Source: SKZT01 sp964478625
Lineage (GTDB): Bacteria; Desulfobacterota; Desulfobacteria; Desulfobacterales; SKZT01
NCBI GenBank assembly: GCA_964478625.1
Contig: CAYZJH010000029.1
Location: 1 to 42,666 of the forward strand
Direction: 5' to 3'
DNA: 42,666 nucleotides
The translations under genes were made by a program, and so were the position numbers. Below, piece by piece: positions 25,830 to 33,759 of the stretch. A model generated the notes under the pieces. The model made no database searches and was not told the DNA's origin. It saw only the letters and a program-made list of their open reading frames with translations. Position 1 is the first letter of the stretch; every line of letters starts with the position of its first letter.

Positions 25830-26069
25830 TTGATGTCCTCCTGTGCCAAACTGAGTTAAGATTTTAATAATCCCACTCGAATCAGGAACCCAAAATGAGC
25901 GATTTGAATCGGGAGATACCTTAACAAGTCTGTCCCGGATTTGAACCGAACCGGTATCCATTGCTGACTCTGGAGCCAATGGTCTTTTGTCGGAATGGAT
26001 AAAAATTCCCGATAAAATGGGCTCAGCCTGGGAGGAAGAGACCATTGAAAAATTGCCAAACAGTCTGTT

Positions 26070-26160
26070 TCATGGTAACATAATCCTGATTCCCTGATTT
26101 CGAGGGCGTCTATCAACACGGGGGCAGCCGCTAATCTCTTGGTCGAGTTCGGTTGCTCCC
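26070..26160 (-). promoter_or_regulatory. Possible degenerate cobalamin-riboswitch-like leader
   Basis: On the minus strand upstream of the TonB receptor, GCTGCCCCCG (26128-26119) matches the most conserved core of B12 riboswitches, preceded by GGGAG and followed by a TCAGGGAATCAGG block. The usual CCGGTG...CAACTGT context is poor, so this may be chance. Confidence 0.2.
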
Positions 26161-26211
26161 ATTTTTTTTGCAAACCCAAAAAAGATACTTCCGGATTGCC
26201 GGGACAAAAAA

Positions 26212-26269
26212 AAAGACCACAAAAGCCTCTTCATTTCATGAAGATATGACCTTCGTGGTCTTTTTTTTT
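26212..26269. terminator. Bidirectional terminator between hydrogenase operon and TonB receptor
   Basis: AAAGACCAC (26212-26220) pairs perfectly with GTGGTCTTT (26255-26263); an inner hairpin CTTCAT/ATGAAG lies at 26229-26243. Nine T follow on the plus strand (26261-26269), and on the minus strand an A-run at 26205-26213 gives nine T. On the minus strand it would end the hydrogenase operon, about 490 bases after its last gene, before the receptor gene. Confidence 0.75.
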
Positions 26270-26350
26270 CAGATGATTACTAATTACCGCATTGTACCGG
26301 CGGTAGGTGAACATTTAACGGACTTATTCAATTCGACAGTCCAAGGTTCA

Positions 26351-26416
26351 GTCATGCCGGATAATTTGATCCGGCATCCAGAAAAACCAGCTTCCTTAAT
26401 CCACCAAGATAACGCT
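26351..26416. repeat. Right copy of the about 65-bp direct repeat (REP-like)
   Basis: GTCATGCCGGATAATTTGAT, then CCGGCATCCAGAAAAACC and CTTCCTTAAT, ending GATAACGCT, same orientation as the copy at 23642. The rest of the 26417-26752 gap holds only another repeat trace and no gene. Confidence 0.75.
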
Positions 26417-26477
26417 ACGTTTCATTTCAGGCCCGGCCTTCGGCCATTGGTGTCAAGTTAAGGAATCGACAAGGTAC

Positions 26478-26552
26478 CATTGTCATTCTGAGGAGGCCGC
26501 CATCGAAAACCGTTATATGCCATGCGCTCAGTGGTCGACGAAGAATCTTTCC
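26478..26552. repeat. Trace of a second intergenic repeat family
   Basis: TTGTCATTCTGAGGAGG at one end and CGACGAAGAATCTTTCC at the other resemble the dispersed GTCATTCTGAG...GAAGAATCT repeat seen in many bacterial genomes. Nothing coding is seen here. Confidence 0.4.
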
Positions 26553-26752
26553 TCCATGCCGGCTCAGTCTTCTTTTTTAGCGTGTTACTTACTGGTTTAA
26601 TCCCAATCAGCAGCTTCTGCCGCAAAAATTATTAAAAATGGATTTCTATCTATAGATGAAATAAATGTCAAGTTGTTTTGAAACAATGATCAAAACAAGT
26701 TTTCGGAAATTTAAAAATCGCCTGCACCAACAGTCCTTTATTTCCTTTTCCA

Positions 26753-27226
26753 TTAGAAAAGTTCCAGGCTTAAATCCGTTATGATCATGCCGGTAACAGG
26801 GATTACAGCTTTTCGGACTTCATCGGAAAGAGCGGCTCCAATGCTGAAATCTTTGCCTTCCACCCCGTAGACAATCAATTTTTCGGGAATCATCTCCAGT
26901 GTTTGGGCCAGGGCGATTGTTTCCGATATGTTAATATCATGGGTGGAGTTATGGGTAAAAAAGTGTTGGGGAAATGGTTTACTGAGGGCATCAAACCGAT
27001 GGGCCCGACCTGGTGTCCGGCCAGAGCTGACCGCATCGATGATATAAACATGATCATATCCTTTCCACAATTGGATCAGAGCAAACCCGTCCCGGATATG
27101 GGAACGCACATCCACCTGTCCGGGAACCATTTTCTGAATCTGTTCGGCAATGATCGGACCGATGCCGTCATCGCCACGAAAAGAATTTCCGATACCGATC
27201 ACAAGGATGGATTTCCGGGGAGCCAT
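26753..27226 (-). CDS. [NiFe] hydrogenase maturation endopeptidase
   Basis: A 157-residue HyaD/HoxW/FrcD-type protease that removes the C-terminal tail of the large subunit once nickel has been inserted. The family motif ILVIGIGNSFRGDDGIGPII (residues 6-25) contains the nickel-sensing Asp, and the second Asp is in YIIDAVSSGRTPG; a His follows in FTHNSTHDINI. It starts seven bases after the large subunit stop and is the last gene of the hydrogenase operon. Its substrate is almost certainly the adjacent alpha subunit, which has a ten-residue tail. Confidence 0.9.
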   Translation of the reverse strand: MAPRKSILVIGIGNSFRGDDGIGPIIAEQIQKMVPGQVDVRSHIRDGFALIQLWKGYDHVYIIDAVSSGRTPGRAHRFDALSKPFPQHFFTHNSTHDINISETIALAQTLEMIPEKLIVYGVEGKDFSIGAALSDEVRKAVIPVTGMIITDLSLELF

Positions 27227-27233
27227 GGGACCG

Positions 27234-28526
27234 TTAATTTTCCTGATGGATATGGAGTTTCAGGAAATGGCATGAGCAGGAAATACACGGATCATAATTG
27301 CGAACGGCCTGTTCGCATTGCCAGGTCAGTTGGTCATTTGGAAGATTCAGGATTTGGGGAACAAAAGCGGCCAGGTCATTTTCAATGACTTTCTGATTCT
27401 GTGACGTCGGGGCTATAATCCGGGCGTTTCGGATCACGCCTTCACTGTCGATTTCGTACCGGTGGTAGAGCAGTCCCCGGGGCGCTTCGGTGGCCCCGTG
27501 CCCGGTTCCTGCTTTCGGGCTGATTTCCATGTGTGCAATGTCTGGCATTTCATAATGTTCGATGATTCGAATGGCTTCCTCACAGGCAAAAACCAGCTCT
27601 ACCGCCCTGACAATAATGCTTTTGAAGGGATTGTTGCATTTTTCCCCCAAACCGCATTCCATGGCCGCCTGTTGAGCCATGGGGGTGAGTTTGTCGAAAT
27701 TGAGGTTATACCGGGCCATGGGTCCCACATGATAGGCATTTCGCTGTTTGACTTCGGCGTGCAATGAGGTGGAATGCCTCACCTGATGTTCCTCGAAAAC
27801 ATTCAGAAAATCTTCAACCGGAATGTCCACCCCTTTGTTCGATTTAACCCGGCCCTCATTGATCGGATATTCCCTGTCATGGCAAACAGATACAAATTCA
27901 TAATCCTGCTCGAAATCGGGAAATTTCAGGGTGGAAACGAATCTGACGGTTTCCATGGAAGCCTCCAGGGCCCATTGAAGGGGTTTGAGCATTAGGTTAA
28001 GTTCTTTTGGTGTGGGGACTTTGTAAAATCCGCCGACACACACATTGACCGGGTGAATCTCCCGTCCACCCAGCAAAATCATCAGGTCATTGCCGATTTT
28101 TTTTAGTTTCAGACCCTGCTTGACCAAGTCGGGGTGATCTGATGCCATGCGGAGGACATCATCATATCCCATAAAATCAGGGGCGTGGAGCATATACACA
28201 TGCAATGCATGGCTTTCAATCCATTCTCCGCAATAGACCAGCCGCCGCAATGCCCGAAGCGGACCTTCAATGGTCACTCCGCAGGCCATTTCCATGGCAT
28301 GGGAAGCACTCATCTGGTAGGCGATCGGGCAGATGCCGCAAATTCGGGCAGTGATATCAGGAGCCTCGGTAAATTTACGGCCTCTCAGGAACGCTTCAAA
28401 AAACCGCGGGGGCTCGAATATATTGAATTGAACATCAGCCACCTTATTGTCCCTGATTCTGATATGCAGGCCGCCTTCACCCTCCACGCGGGCCAGGGCA
28501 TCAACTTTGACGGATTTACTTTTCAT
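27234..28526 (-). CDS. hydA: [NiFe] hydrogenase large (alpha) subunit, group 3 type
   Basis: A 430-residue catalytic subunit. The nickel-site Cys pairs are in RICGICP (L1, near residue 63-69) and DPCISCSCH (L2, residues 412-420). After the L2 His come ten residues, FLKLHIHQEN, the tail cut by the protease. Similarity of order and sequence is to the soluble sulfhydrogenase/NADP-linked hydrogenases (group 3b): H2 oxidation or evolution coupled to NAD(P)H. Start ATG 28526 overlaps the delta-subunit stop by 11 bases; the frame open further upstream lies in that gene. Part of the beta-cNMP-gamma-delta-alpha-protease operon. Confidence 0.9.
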   Translation of the reverse strand: MKSKSVKVDALARVEGEGGLHIRIRDNKVADVQFNIFEPPRFFEAFLRGRKFTEAPDITARICGICPIAYQMSASHAMEMACGVTIEGPLRALRRLVYCGEWIESHALHVYMLHAPDFMGYDDVLRMASDHPDLVKQGLKLKKIGNDLMILLGGREIHPVNVCVGGFYKVPTPKELNLMLKPLQWALEASMETVRFVSTLKFPDFEQDYEFVSVCHDREYPINEGRVKSNKGVDIPVEDFLNVFEEHQVRHSTSLHAEVKQRNAYHVGPMARYNLNFDKLTPMAQQAAMECGLGEKCNNPFKSIIVRAVELVFACEEAIRIIEHYEMPDIAHMEISPKAGTGHGATEAPRGLLYHRYEIDSEGVIRNARIIAPTSQNQKVIENDLAAFVPQILNLPNDQLTWQCEQAVRNYDPCISCSCHFLKLHIHQEN

Positions 28527-29295
28527 GAGCTTCACTCTCTTTCCGGAAAGGATCCGCATAGGCGTTGAATCCGCGAAAAGCCCTCACCAGGTCCTCTTTC
28601 GGGACATTCAGAGTTTTTAGCCATCCGGCCAGAGAAGCGGTATTGACCGCTTCTTTTGGGCCAAAACATCCATAACATCCCCGATGGTATGAGGGACAGA
28701 TCGCCCCGCATCCTGCCTGTGTGACAGGTCCCAAGCAGGGGGTGCCCCGCGCCGCCATTACACAGGTATTTCCCAATCGCTTGCATTCCATGCAAACACT
28801 GTAGGGGGGTATTACCGGCTTTCTCTTGTTCAAAACGGCGTTGATCAGTTCCAGAAGCTGATATTTATTGATGGGACATCCGCGAAGTTCAAAATCGACA
28901 AAAACATGATCCGATATGGGCGTGGATTTATTGAGGGTTTCGATATGTTGCGGCGAGGCATACACAATCGAGATAAATTCTTTGACATCCTTGAAATTTC
29001 GAATGGCCTGGATTCCTCCGGCAGTGGCACAGGCTCCGATGGTGACCAATATTTTGGAATGGCGTCGCACCCTATGTATCCGTTCCGCATCATGGGGTGT
29101 GGAAATGGAGCCTTCCACAAGGGATAAGTCATAAGGACCTTTCATCGCTGCCCGGGATGCTTTCTGAAAACTGGCGATTTCCACCCTCTCGGCAATTTCC
29201 AGAAGTTCGTTTTCACAATCGAGAAGAGCCAGTTGACAGCCGGAGCAGGAAGCAAATTTCCACACGGCAAGTTTCGGTTTTTGTGTTTGGGTCAT
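28516..29295 (-). CDS. hydD: [NiFe] hydrogenase small (delta) subunit
   Basis: A 259-residue electron-transfer subunit with three iron-sulfur clusters. Proximal cluster: FASCSGCQLALLD near residue 13-25, then GACATAGGIQ; further ligands in CMECKRLGNTC, CLGPVTQAGCGAICP and GCYGCFGP. There is no Tat signal, so the enzyme stays in the cytoplasm. Start ATG 29295 (MTQTQKPKLAVWKFAS) has AGGGAA upstream and follows the gamma stop by one base (TGATATG), consistent with coupling. Confidence 0.9.
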   Translation of the reverse strand: MTQTQKPKLAVWKFASCSGCQLALLDCENELLEIAERVEIASFQKASRAAMKGPYDLSLVEGSISTPHDAERIHRVRRHSKILVTIGACATAGGIQAIRNFKDVKEFISIVYASPQHIETLNKSTPISDHVFVDFELRGCPINKYQLLELINAVLNKRKPVIPPYSVCMECKRLGNTCVMAARGTPCLGPVTQAGCGAICPSYHRGCYGCFGPKEAVNTASLAGWLKTLNVPKEDLVRAFRGFNAYADPFRKESEAHEK

Positions 29296-29296
29296 A

Positions 29297-30163
29297 TCAG
29301 AGTTCCCTTTTGGCGAATATCTCCTGGATATCACCATAGCAGAAGACCGGACCGTCCTTGCAGACAAACAGCGGACCGATCTGGCAATGACCGCACAGGC
29401 CGATTCCGCATTTCATATTTCTTTCCATGGAAACATAGATGTTTTTGGCATCCACCCCCCGTTTTTGAAGTTCCAGGATTGTAAAACGCATCATGACTTC
29501 GGGACCGCAGACCATGGCCAGGCATTTCAAATGATTAAACGGGGCTTTACCGATCAACGTAGTGACCACTCCCACGTTACCTCGCCAGGATGATGTGGCG
29601 CGATCCACCGTAATGTGGACCTCCATATCCAGACGGGAACGCCAATGGCTCAATTCCTTGCGGTAAATCAGATCATTGGGGGTACGGGTGCCGTAGAGCA
29701 GGACAACTTTTCCAAATTGATCACGATGGGTGATGATATGGTAAATCACCGGGCGAAGTGGGGCCAGGCCGATTCCTCCGGTAGCGATCACCACATCCCT
29801 GCCTTCGGCTTCACTAACCGGCCAGCTTTTGCCTAAAGGTCCGCGCACGCCGATGGTATCCCCGACCTTCAGATTTTTCATCGCTTTAGTGACATTGCCC
29901 ACCGCACGGGTGGTGTGGGTCAGCACTTCCGGGCAGGTGGGATCTCCGCTGATGGAAATGGGAATTTCTCCCACCCCGAAAATATAGAGCATGTTGAATT
30001 GACCGGGCTCAAAATGAAAGGAACCGTCCCCTGAAACCGGTTCAAATTCCATGGAAAAGGTATCGCTGGTTTCTTTTTTGAACCGGGTGATCCTGAACTG
30101 ACGGGGCAGCATGGGATCGGATACGGTTATGGGAATATTTTTATTTTTTCGCGCTGTCGCCAT
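29297..30163 (-). CDS. hydG: Hydrogenase gamma subunit, FAD/NAD(P) reductase (AsrB-like)
   Basis: A 288-residue ferredoxin-reductase-type flavoprotein that exchanges electrons with NAD(P)H. It has an FAD-binding barrel (FRITRFKKETSDTFSMEFEP, FGVGEIPISISG), the GPLGKSWPV turn, the nucleotide-binding VVIATGGIGLAPLRPVIYHI and, at the C-terminus, the [2Fe-2S] ligand set MKCGIGLCGHCQIG with later Cys in FVCKDGPVFC. I use ATG 30163, which overlaps the end of the cyclic-nucleotide-domain gene by 23 bases, so translation may be coupled. AsrB of anaerobic sulfite reductase has the same fold, but the hydrogenase neighbours make the gamma role much more likely. Confidence 0.88.
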   Translation of the reverse strand: MATARKNKNIPITVSDPMLPRQFRITRFKKETSDTFSMEFEPVSGDGSFHFEPGQFNMLYIFGVGEIPISISGDPTCPEVLTHTTRAVGNVTKAMKNLKVGDTIGVRGPLGKSWPVSEAEGRDVVIATGGIGLAPLRPVIYHIITHRDQFGKVVLLYGTRTPNDLIYRKELSHWRSRLDMEVHITVDRATSSWRGNVGVVTTLIGKAPFNHLKCLAMVCGPEVMMRFTILELQKRGVDAKNIYVSMERNMKCGIGLCGHCQIGPLFVCKDGPVFCYGDIQEIFAKREL

Positions 30164-30608
30164 AGATATCCAAAAGTTGAATTCGGGTTGCTTCCAAACG
30201 CTCGGCAATCACCTTTGCGAAACGCTTTAAAAGGGCGAAGCCGAGATCATGGTCTGTTTCCATTTTTTCCCGAAGGCATTTGCCGTCCAGGACAATCGCC
30301 CGGGTCGGTTCAACCGCCCTGGCATCAAAATGCCATCGGTATGGAGGGATCAGCCAGGACCATCCGGTCACATCGCCTTCCCCACGGGACTGAATTTCAA
30401 TCGGTCCCTTTCCTGGGATATAGGTTTCGATCACCACCCGGCCTTTTCTGATAAAATAAAAAAGGTTGGCAGGATCTCCCGCATGAAACAAAAACTCATT
30501 TTTTTTGAACACTGCATTGGCGGCACACCCGGTGATCAAATCCAGGTGACGGTCTTCCAATCCCTCCAGGAAAGGATGTTCTCGTAAGATTTTATCCAGA
30601 AGTTCCAT
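30141..30608 (-). CDS. Cyclic-nucleotide-binding-domain protein without HTH
   Basis: A 155-residue single-domain protein. The CRP-type effector fold is visible: LEGLEDRHLDLITGCA, FKKNEFLFHAGDPANLFYFI, RKGRVVIETYIPGKG and a GEGDVTGWSWLIPPYR segment at the phosphate-binding cassette position, then an alpha-helix (LLKRFAKVIAERLEATRIQL). There is no helix-turn-helix, unlike CRP/FNR regulators. It sits between the beta and gamma hydrogenase genes (49-base gap and 23-base overlap), so it is likely made with the enzyme and may regulate or tether it in response to a nucleotide. The canonical R-A-A cassette is not obvious, so ligand binding is uncertain. Confidence 0.85.
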   Translation of the reverse strand: MELLDKILREHPFLEGLEDRHLDLITGCAANAVFKKNEFLFHAGDPANLFYFIRKGRVVIETYIPGKGPIEIQSRGEGDVTGWSWLIPPYRWHFDARAVEPTRAIVLDGKCLREKMETDHDLGFALLKRFAKVIAERLEATRIQLLDIYGDSAKK

Positions 30609-30657
30609 AGGGTTATCCTTGAGTTGAAGGTTTCACCAGTGTCCATGGTTTTCCTTT

Positions 30658-31773
30658 TCAAACGGTGCCCCTGGAAGCATCACTTTCCCGAATCGCACCG
30701 GCTTCTTCGGTAATGTCAATGCCCACCGGACACCAGGTAATACATCGACCGCAGCCGACACATCCCGAAATGCCGAACTGTTCTATCCAGTTGCCCAGTT
30801 TATGGGTCAGCCACTGACGGTAACGGGCTTTGGCTGAAGTGCGGATACTTCCGCCGGAAATATAGGAATGCTCCACGGTGAAGCAGGAATCCCATTCCTG
30901 AATACGATAAGCAGTCTTACCGTCCAGTGTGGTAATATCCTTGATTTGGGTACAAAAACACGTGGGACAAACCAGGGTGCAATTGCCGCAGCCAAGGCAT
31001 CTTTGGGCCGTCATGTCCCATCTCAGATTTTCAAATTGACGACTCAGAATATCCTGAAGGTTTTCCGTATTAAGTTTTCGTCCCATTTTTCCGGCGGCCT
31101 TGCGTAAAAGGCTCTGTGCCTTTTCCAAATGGGAAGAAGTCGCTTCAAAAAGCGGCAATTCTTTTAACAGTTCCTCCCCCTGGGAGGATCCTGCCTCCAC
31201 GGCATAGTAATGCTGATTATTTCCCAGGATTTCGGTCAGGGCAAGATCAAAACCGGATTCCGCTTTCGGGCCGGTGTTCATGGAACTGCAAAAACAGGTT
31301 CCTGACGGGCGGGTACAGTTGACCACTATAATAAACAGGTTTTCGCGTTTGCGTTTGTAGAAAAGATCCTGATACGGACCCTCCAGCATAGTCTTATCCA
31401 GGACAGCCATGGCGGAAAGGTCACATGGCCGAACACCGATAAATGCCAAATGCGATGGATCTTCTTCGATTTTACAAACGTCAAAACCGCCAGGCTCCCG
31501 GCGGACTTCAAAGAGAGTTCTTTCGGGCGGGAAAAGGAACTTTTTCCAGGAATCCTGGCCGACCACATAATCAAAACGGGCCGGACTATCGCTTTTCACA
31601 AGCCGATAGGTTCCGCCGGCCTGCTCATCACTGTAGCCTTGCGGAATATCCTCAGCTTTTTCGATGTCATCATACCCAATGGCGAAATCCTTGAGAACAG
31701 GACCCAGCAAGCGGTAATGCCTTTGCTTGAGACTATCCAAAAGGCTTTGAAGGTTTTTGTCTTCAAGAACCAT
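30658..31773 (-). CDS. hydB: Hydrogenase beta subunit, two [4Fe-4S] clusters (AsrA-like)
   Basis: A 371-residue iron-sulfur protein. The body matches the HydB/AsrA family (FPPERTLFEVRREPGGFDV, IGVRPCDLSAMAVLDKTMLE, VNCTRPSGTCFCSSMNTGP) and ends with two ferredoxin motifs, CLGCGNCTLVCPTCFC and CVGCGRCITWCPVGID. It passes electrons from the hydrogenase clusters to the gamma flavoprotein or a ferredoxin. It is the first gene of the operon; ATG 31773 is preceded by GGTGA. The promoter would lie in the 163-base region shared with aceK. Confidence 0.88.
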   Translation of the reverse strand: MVLEDKNLQSLLDSLKQRHYRLLGPVLKDFAIGYDDIEKAEDIPQGYSDEQAGGTYRLVKSDSPARFDYVVGQDSWKKFLFPPERTLFEVRREPGGFDVCKIEEDPSHLAFIGVRPCDLSAMAVLDKTMLEGPYQDLFYKRKRENLFIIVVNCTRPSGTCFCSSMNTGPKAESGFDLALTEILGNNQHYYAVEAGSSQGEELLKELPLFEATSSHLEKAQSLLRKAAGKMGRKLNTENLQDILSRQFENLRWDMTAQRCLGCGNCTLVCPTCFCTQIKDITTLDGKTAYRIQEWDSCFTVEHSYISGGSIRTSAKARYRQWLTHKLGNWIEQFGISGCVGCGRCITWCPVGIDITEEAGAIRESDASRGTV

Positions 31774-31880
31774 AATTCACCGGTGTGTTTGATTTAAGGT
31801 TGAACCTCACCCTATCATTTTCCTGTCTGAATATCAAGATCGTTAAATCCTAAGGCTCCTTTTTATGTTGACTTTTGGTT

Positions 31881-31909
31881 TTGCACCTTATAAGCACCCT
31901 TGATATAAG
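31881..31909 (+). promoter_or_regulatory. Candidate promoter of the aceK operon
   Basis: TTGCAC (31881-31886) and TATAAG (31904-31909) with a 17-base spacer, 27 bases upstream of the aceK ATG. A second TTGACT at 31868 has a TATAAG 15 bases away. Either could serve; the region also lies upstream of the divergent hydrogenase operon. Confidence 0.3.
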
Positions 31910-31936
31910 GAATTACGTGAAACAGAATCTCTCACA

Positions 31937-33727
31937 ATGGAACAACTTCCCTTGCAAGAACATTTATCTGACAGCCGTTTGGCCAATATGGGTTCTCAGT
32001 GTATATTAGAGGCCTTTGATAATTTTCATTCGCTTTTTCGATTCATTACCCGAAGAGCTAAAATTCATTTTGAGCAGCGGCATTGGGCTGCCATGCAGGA
32101 AGATACGGCAGCAAGACTCGATCTTTATACTTCATCCATAGATCAGTTGGTCACTGGGCTGAATGAGCTTTTAAAAGAACGGATTGCCGACAAGCTGATC
32201 TGGATGGCTATCAAAGCGGTTTATTCAGGTAAAATCGCTGACCGAGATGATTGGGAACTGGCGGAAACCTTTTTTAATTCGGTGACCCGAAGAATTTTCT
32301 CCACCGTGGGCGTAGATCCGCAAATTGAATTTGTCGACACTGATTTCACCTATCCACCGAAACCCAATCATAAAAGCGCCTATCACACTTTTCAACCGGT
32401 GGGGTCGGCCGCCGGGCTTATCCGGGATGTGATCGATTCGTATGCTCTGAATGCCTCTTTTCAAAATCTTGAGGAGGACTCAAAACTGGTTGGGTCCGAA
32501 GTGGCAAATCAGCTTAAAAGTCGCGGGCTTTCATCTTTGCCGGACCGGATCGAGATGCTGAAATATCCTTTTTTCAGAGGTGTCGGTGTCTATTTGGTCG
32601 GTCGGATGATCAGCGATTCCGCTGTTGTGCCGTTGGTCATATCTCTTTTAAATGATTCCAAAGGGATTTATGTTGATGGGCTTTTGATGAATGAAGATCA
32701 GGTGAGTATTTTATTCAGTTTCACCCGTTCTTACTTTCTGGTCGATATCGATCGCCCCTATGATGGGGTCGCCTTTTTAAAAACACTGATTCCCCATAAA
32801 CGGATTGCGGAAATCTATACGTCCATCGGTTACAACAAGCATGGTAAAACAGAATCTTTCCGTGATCTGCAACATCACATTGTGACGTGTTGTTTGGATC
32901 GCTTTGAAATTTCCAGGGGTAAAAAAGGGATGGTGATGATTGTTTTCAACATGCCCAATGACAATCAGGTCTTTAAAGTGATCCGTGACACCTTTACCCC
33001 CCCCAAAAAAACAACCCGCGAAAAGGTTATGGAAAAATATGATTTTGTTTTCAAGCATGATCGCGCAGGTCGCATGGTCGAGGCTCAAACCTTTGAACAT
33101 CTGAAATTCAACCTGTGTTGTTTTACCCCGGAACTTATGGACGAGTTGAAAATGTGCGCGGCAAAAACGATCCGGTTTGAGGGGGATAGTTTAATTTTAA
33201 AGCATGCTTATGTTGAACGAAGGGTGACGCCTCTGGATATCTATTTGTGGGAGGCGGATGAAGATGCTGTAAAATCGGCTGTTTTAGACTACGGGAATGC
33301 CATTAAGGATCTTGCTTTCAGCAACATCTTTCCTGGGGATATGCTCATTAAAAACTTCGGCGTAACCCAGAAAGGCAGGGTGGTGTTTTATGATTATGAT
33401 GAAATCTGTCCCCTTACGGAGTGCAATTTTCGCCAAATTCCAAGGTCCAGAAGATATGATGATGAAATTTCTCCTGAGCCCTGGTTTCATGTGGGAGAAA
33501 ATGATGTGTTTCCTGAGGAATGGACCAGATTTCTTGGCCTTCCAAAAAAGTATGCCGATTTTCTTATTGAGAATCATCCTGACCTTTTTCAAGTGGATTT
33601 CTGGCAAAAAACCCAGGAAAGAATTAAAAACGGACGAATAATTCACATATTCCCATATTCAAACAAGCAAAAGCTGCGCCGATCCGAGAACAAAGAATTT
33701 TCGTTTAAAATTATGAGCACGGAATAA
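31937..33727 (+). CDS. aceK: Isocitrate dehydrogenase kinase/phosphatase
   Basis: A 596-residue protein, close to the 578 of E. coli AceK. It phosphorylates isocitrate dehydrogenase to direct isocitrate into the glyoxylate bypass, and removes the phosphate again. Family stretches include FRFITRRAKIHFEQRHWAAM near residue 35, FQPVGSAAGLIRDVIDSYAL, IPHKRIAEIYTSIGYNKHGK, and the kinase-fold region near YDFVFKHDRAGRMVEAQ and FYDYDEICPLTECNFR, where the Asp is likely catalytic or metal-binding. It is followed by aceB and aceA at 32 and 143 bases, the reverse of the E. coli aceBAK order. No strong ribosome binding site is visible. No idh gene is in the window. Confidence 0.92.
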   Translation: MEQLPLQEHLSDSRLANMGSQCILEAFDNFHSLFRFITRRAKIHFEQRHWAAMQEDTAARLDLYTSSIDQLVTGLNELLKERIADKLIWMAIKAVYSGKIADRDDWELAETFFNSVTRRIFSTVGVDPQIEFVDTDFTYPPKPNHKSAYHTFQPVGSAAGLIRDVIDSYALNASFQNLEEDSKLVGSEVANQLKSRGLSSLPDRIEMLKYPFFRGVGVYLVGRMISDSAVVPLVISLLNDSKGIYVDGLLMNEDQVSILFSFTRSYFLVDIDRPYDGVAFLKTLIPHKRIAEIYTSIGYNKHGKTESFRDLQHHIVTCCLDRFEISRGKKGMVMIVFNMPNDNQVFKVIRDTFTPPKKTTREKVMEKYDFVFKHDRAGRMVEAQTFEHLKFNLCCFTPELMDELKMCAAKTIRFEGDSLILKHAYVERRVTPLDIYLWEADEDAVKSAVLDYGNAIKDLAFSNIFPGDMLIKNFGVTQKGRVVFYDYDEICPLTECNFRQIPRSRRYDDEISPEPWFHVGENDVFPEEWTRFLGLPKKYADFLIENHPDLFQVDFWQKTQERIKNGRIIHIFPYSNKQKLRRSENKEFSFKIMSTE

Positions 33728-33759
33728 GCTGTTATTGAAAAAAAGAAAGGACAACGCCG

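Noticed and set aside
25856..26179. A 107-codon minus-strand frame upstream of the TonB receptor
   Set aside because: No family resemblance and no ribosome binding site; more likely a leader or former regulatory region.
26153..26461. A 102-codon plus-strand frame
   Set aside because: It runs through the bidirectional terminator and a REP-like repeat, so it is not a gene.
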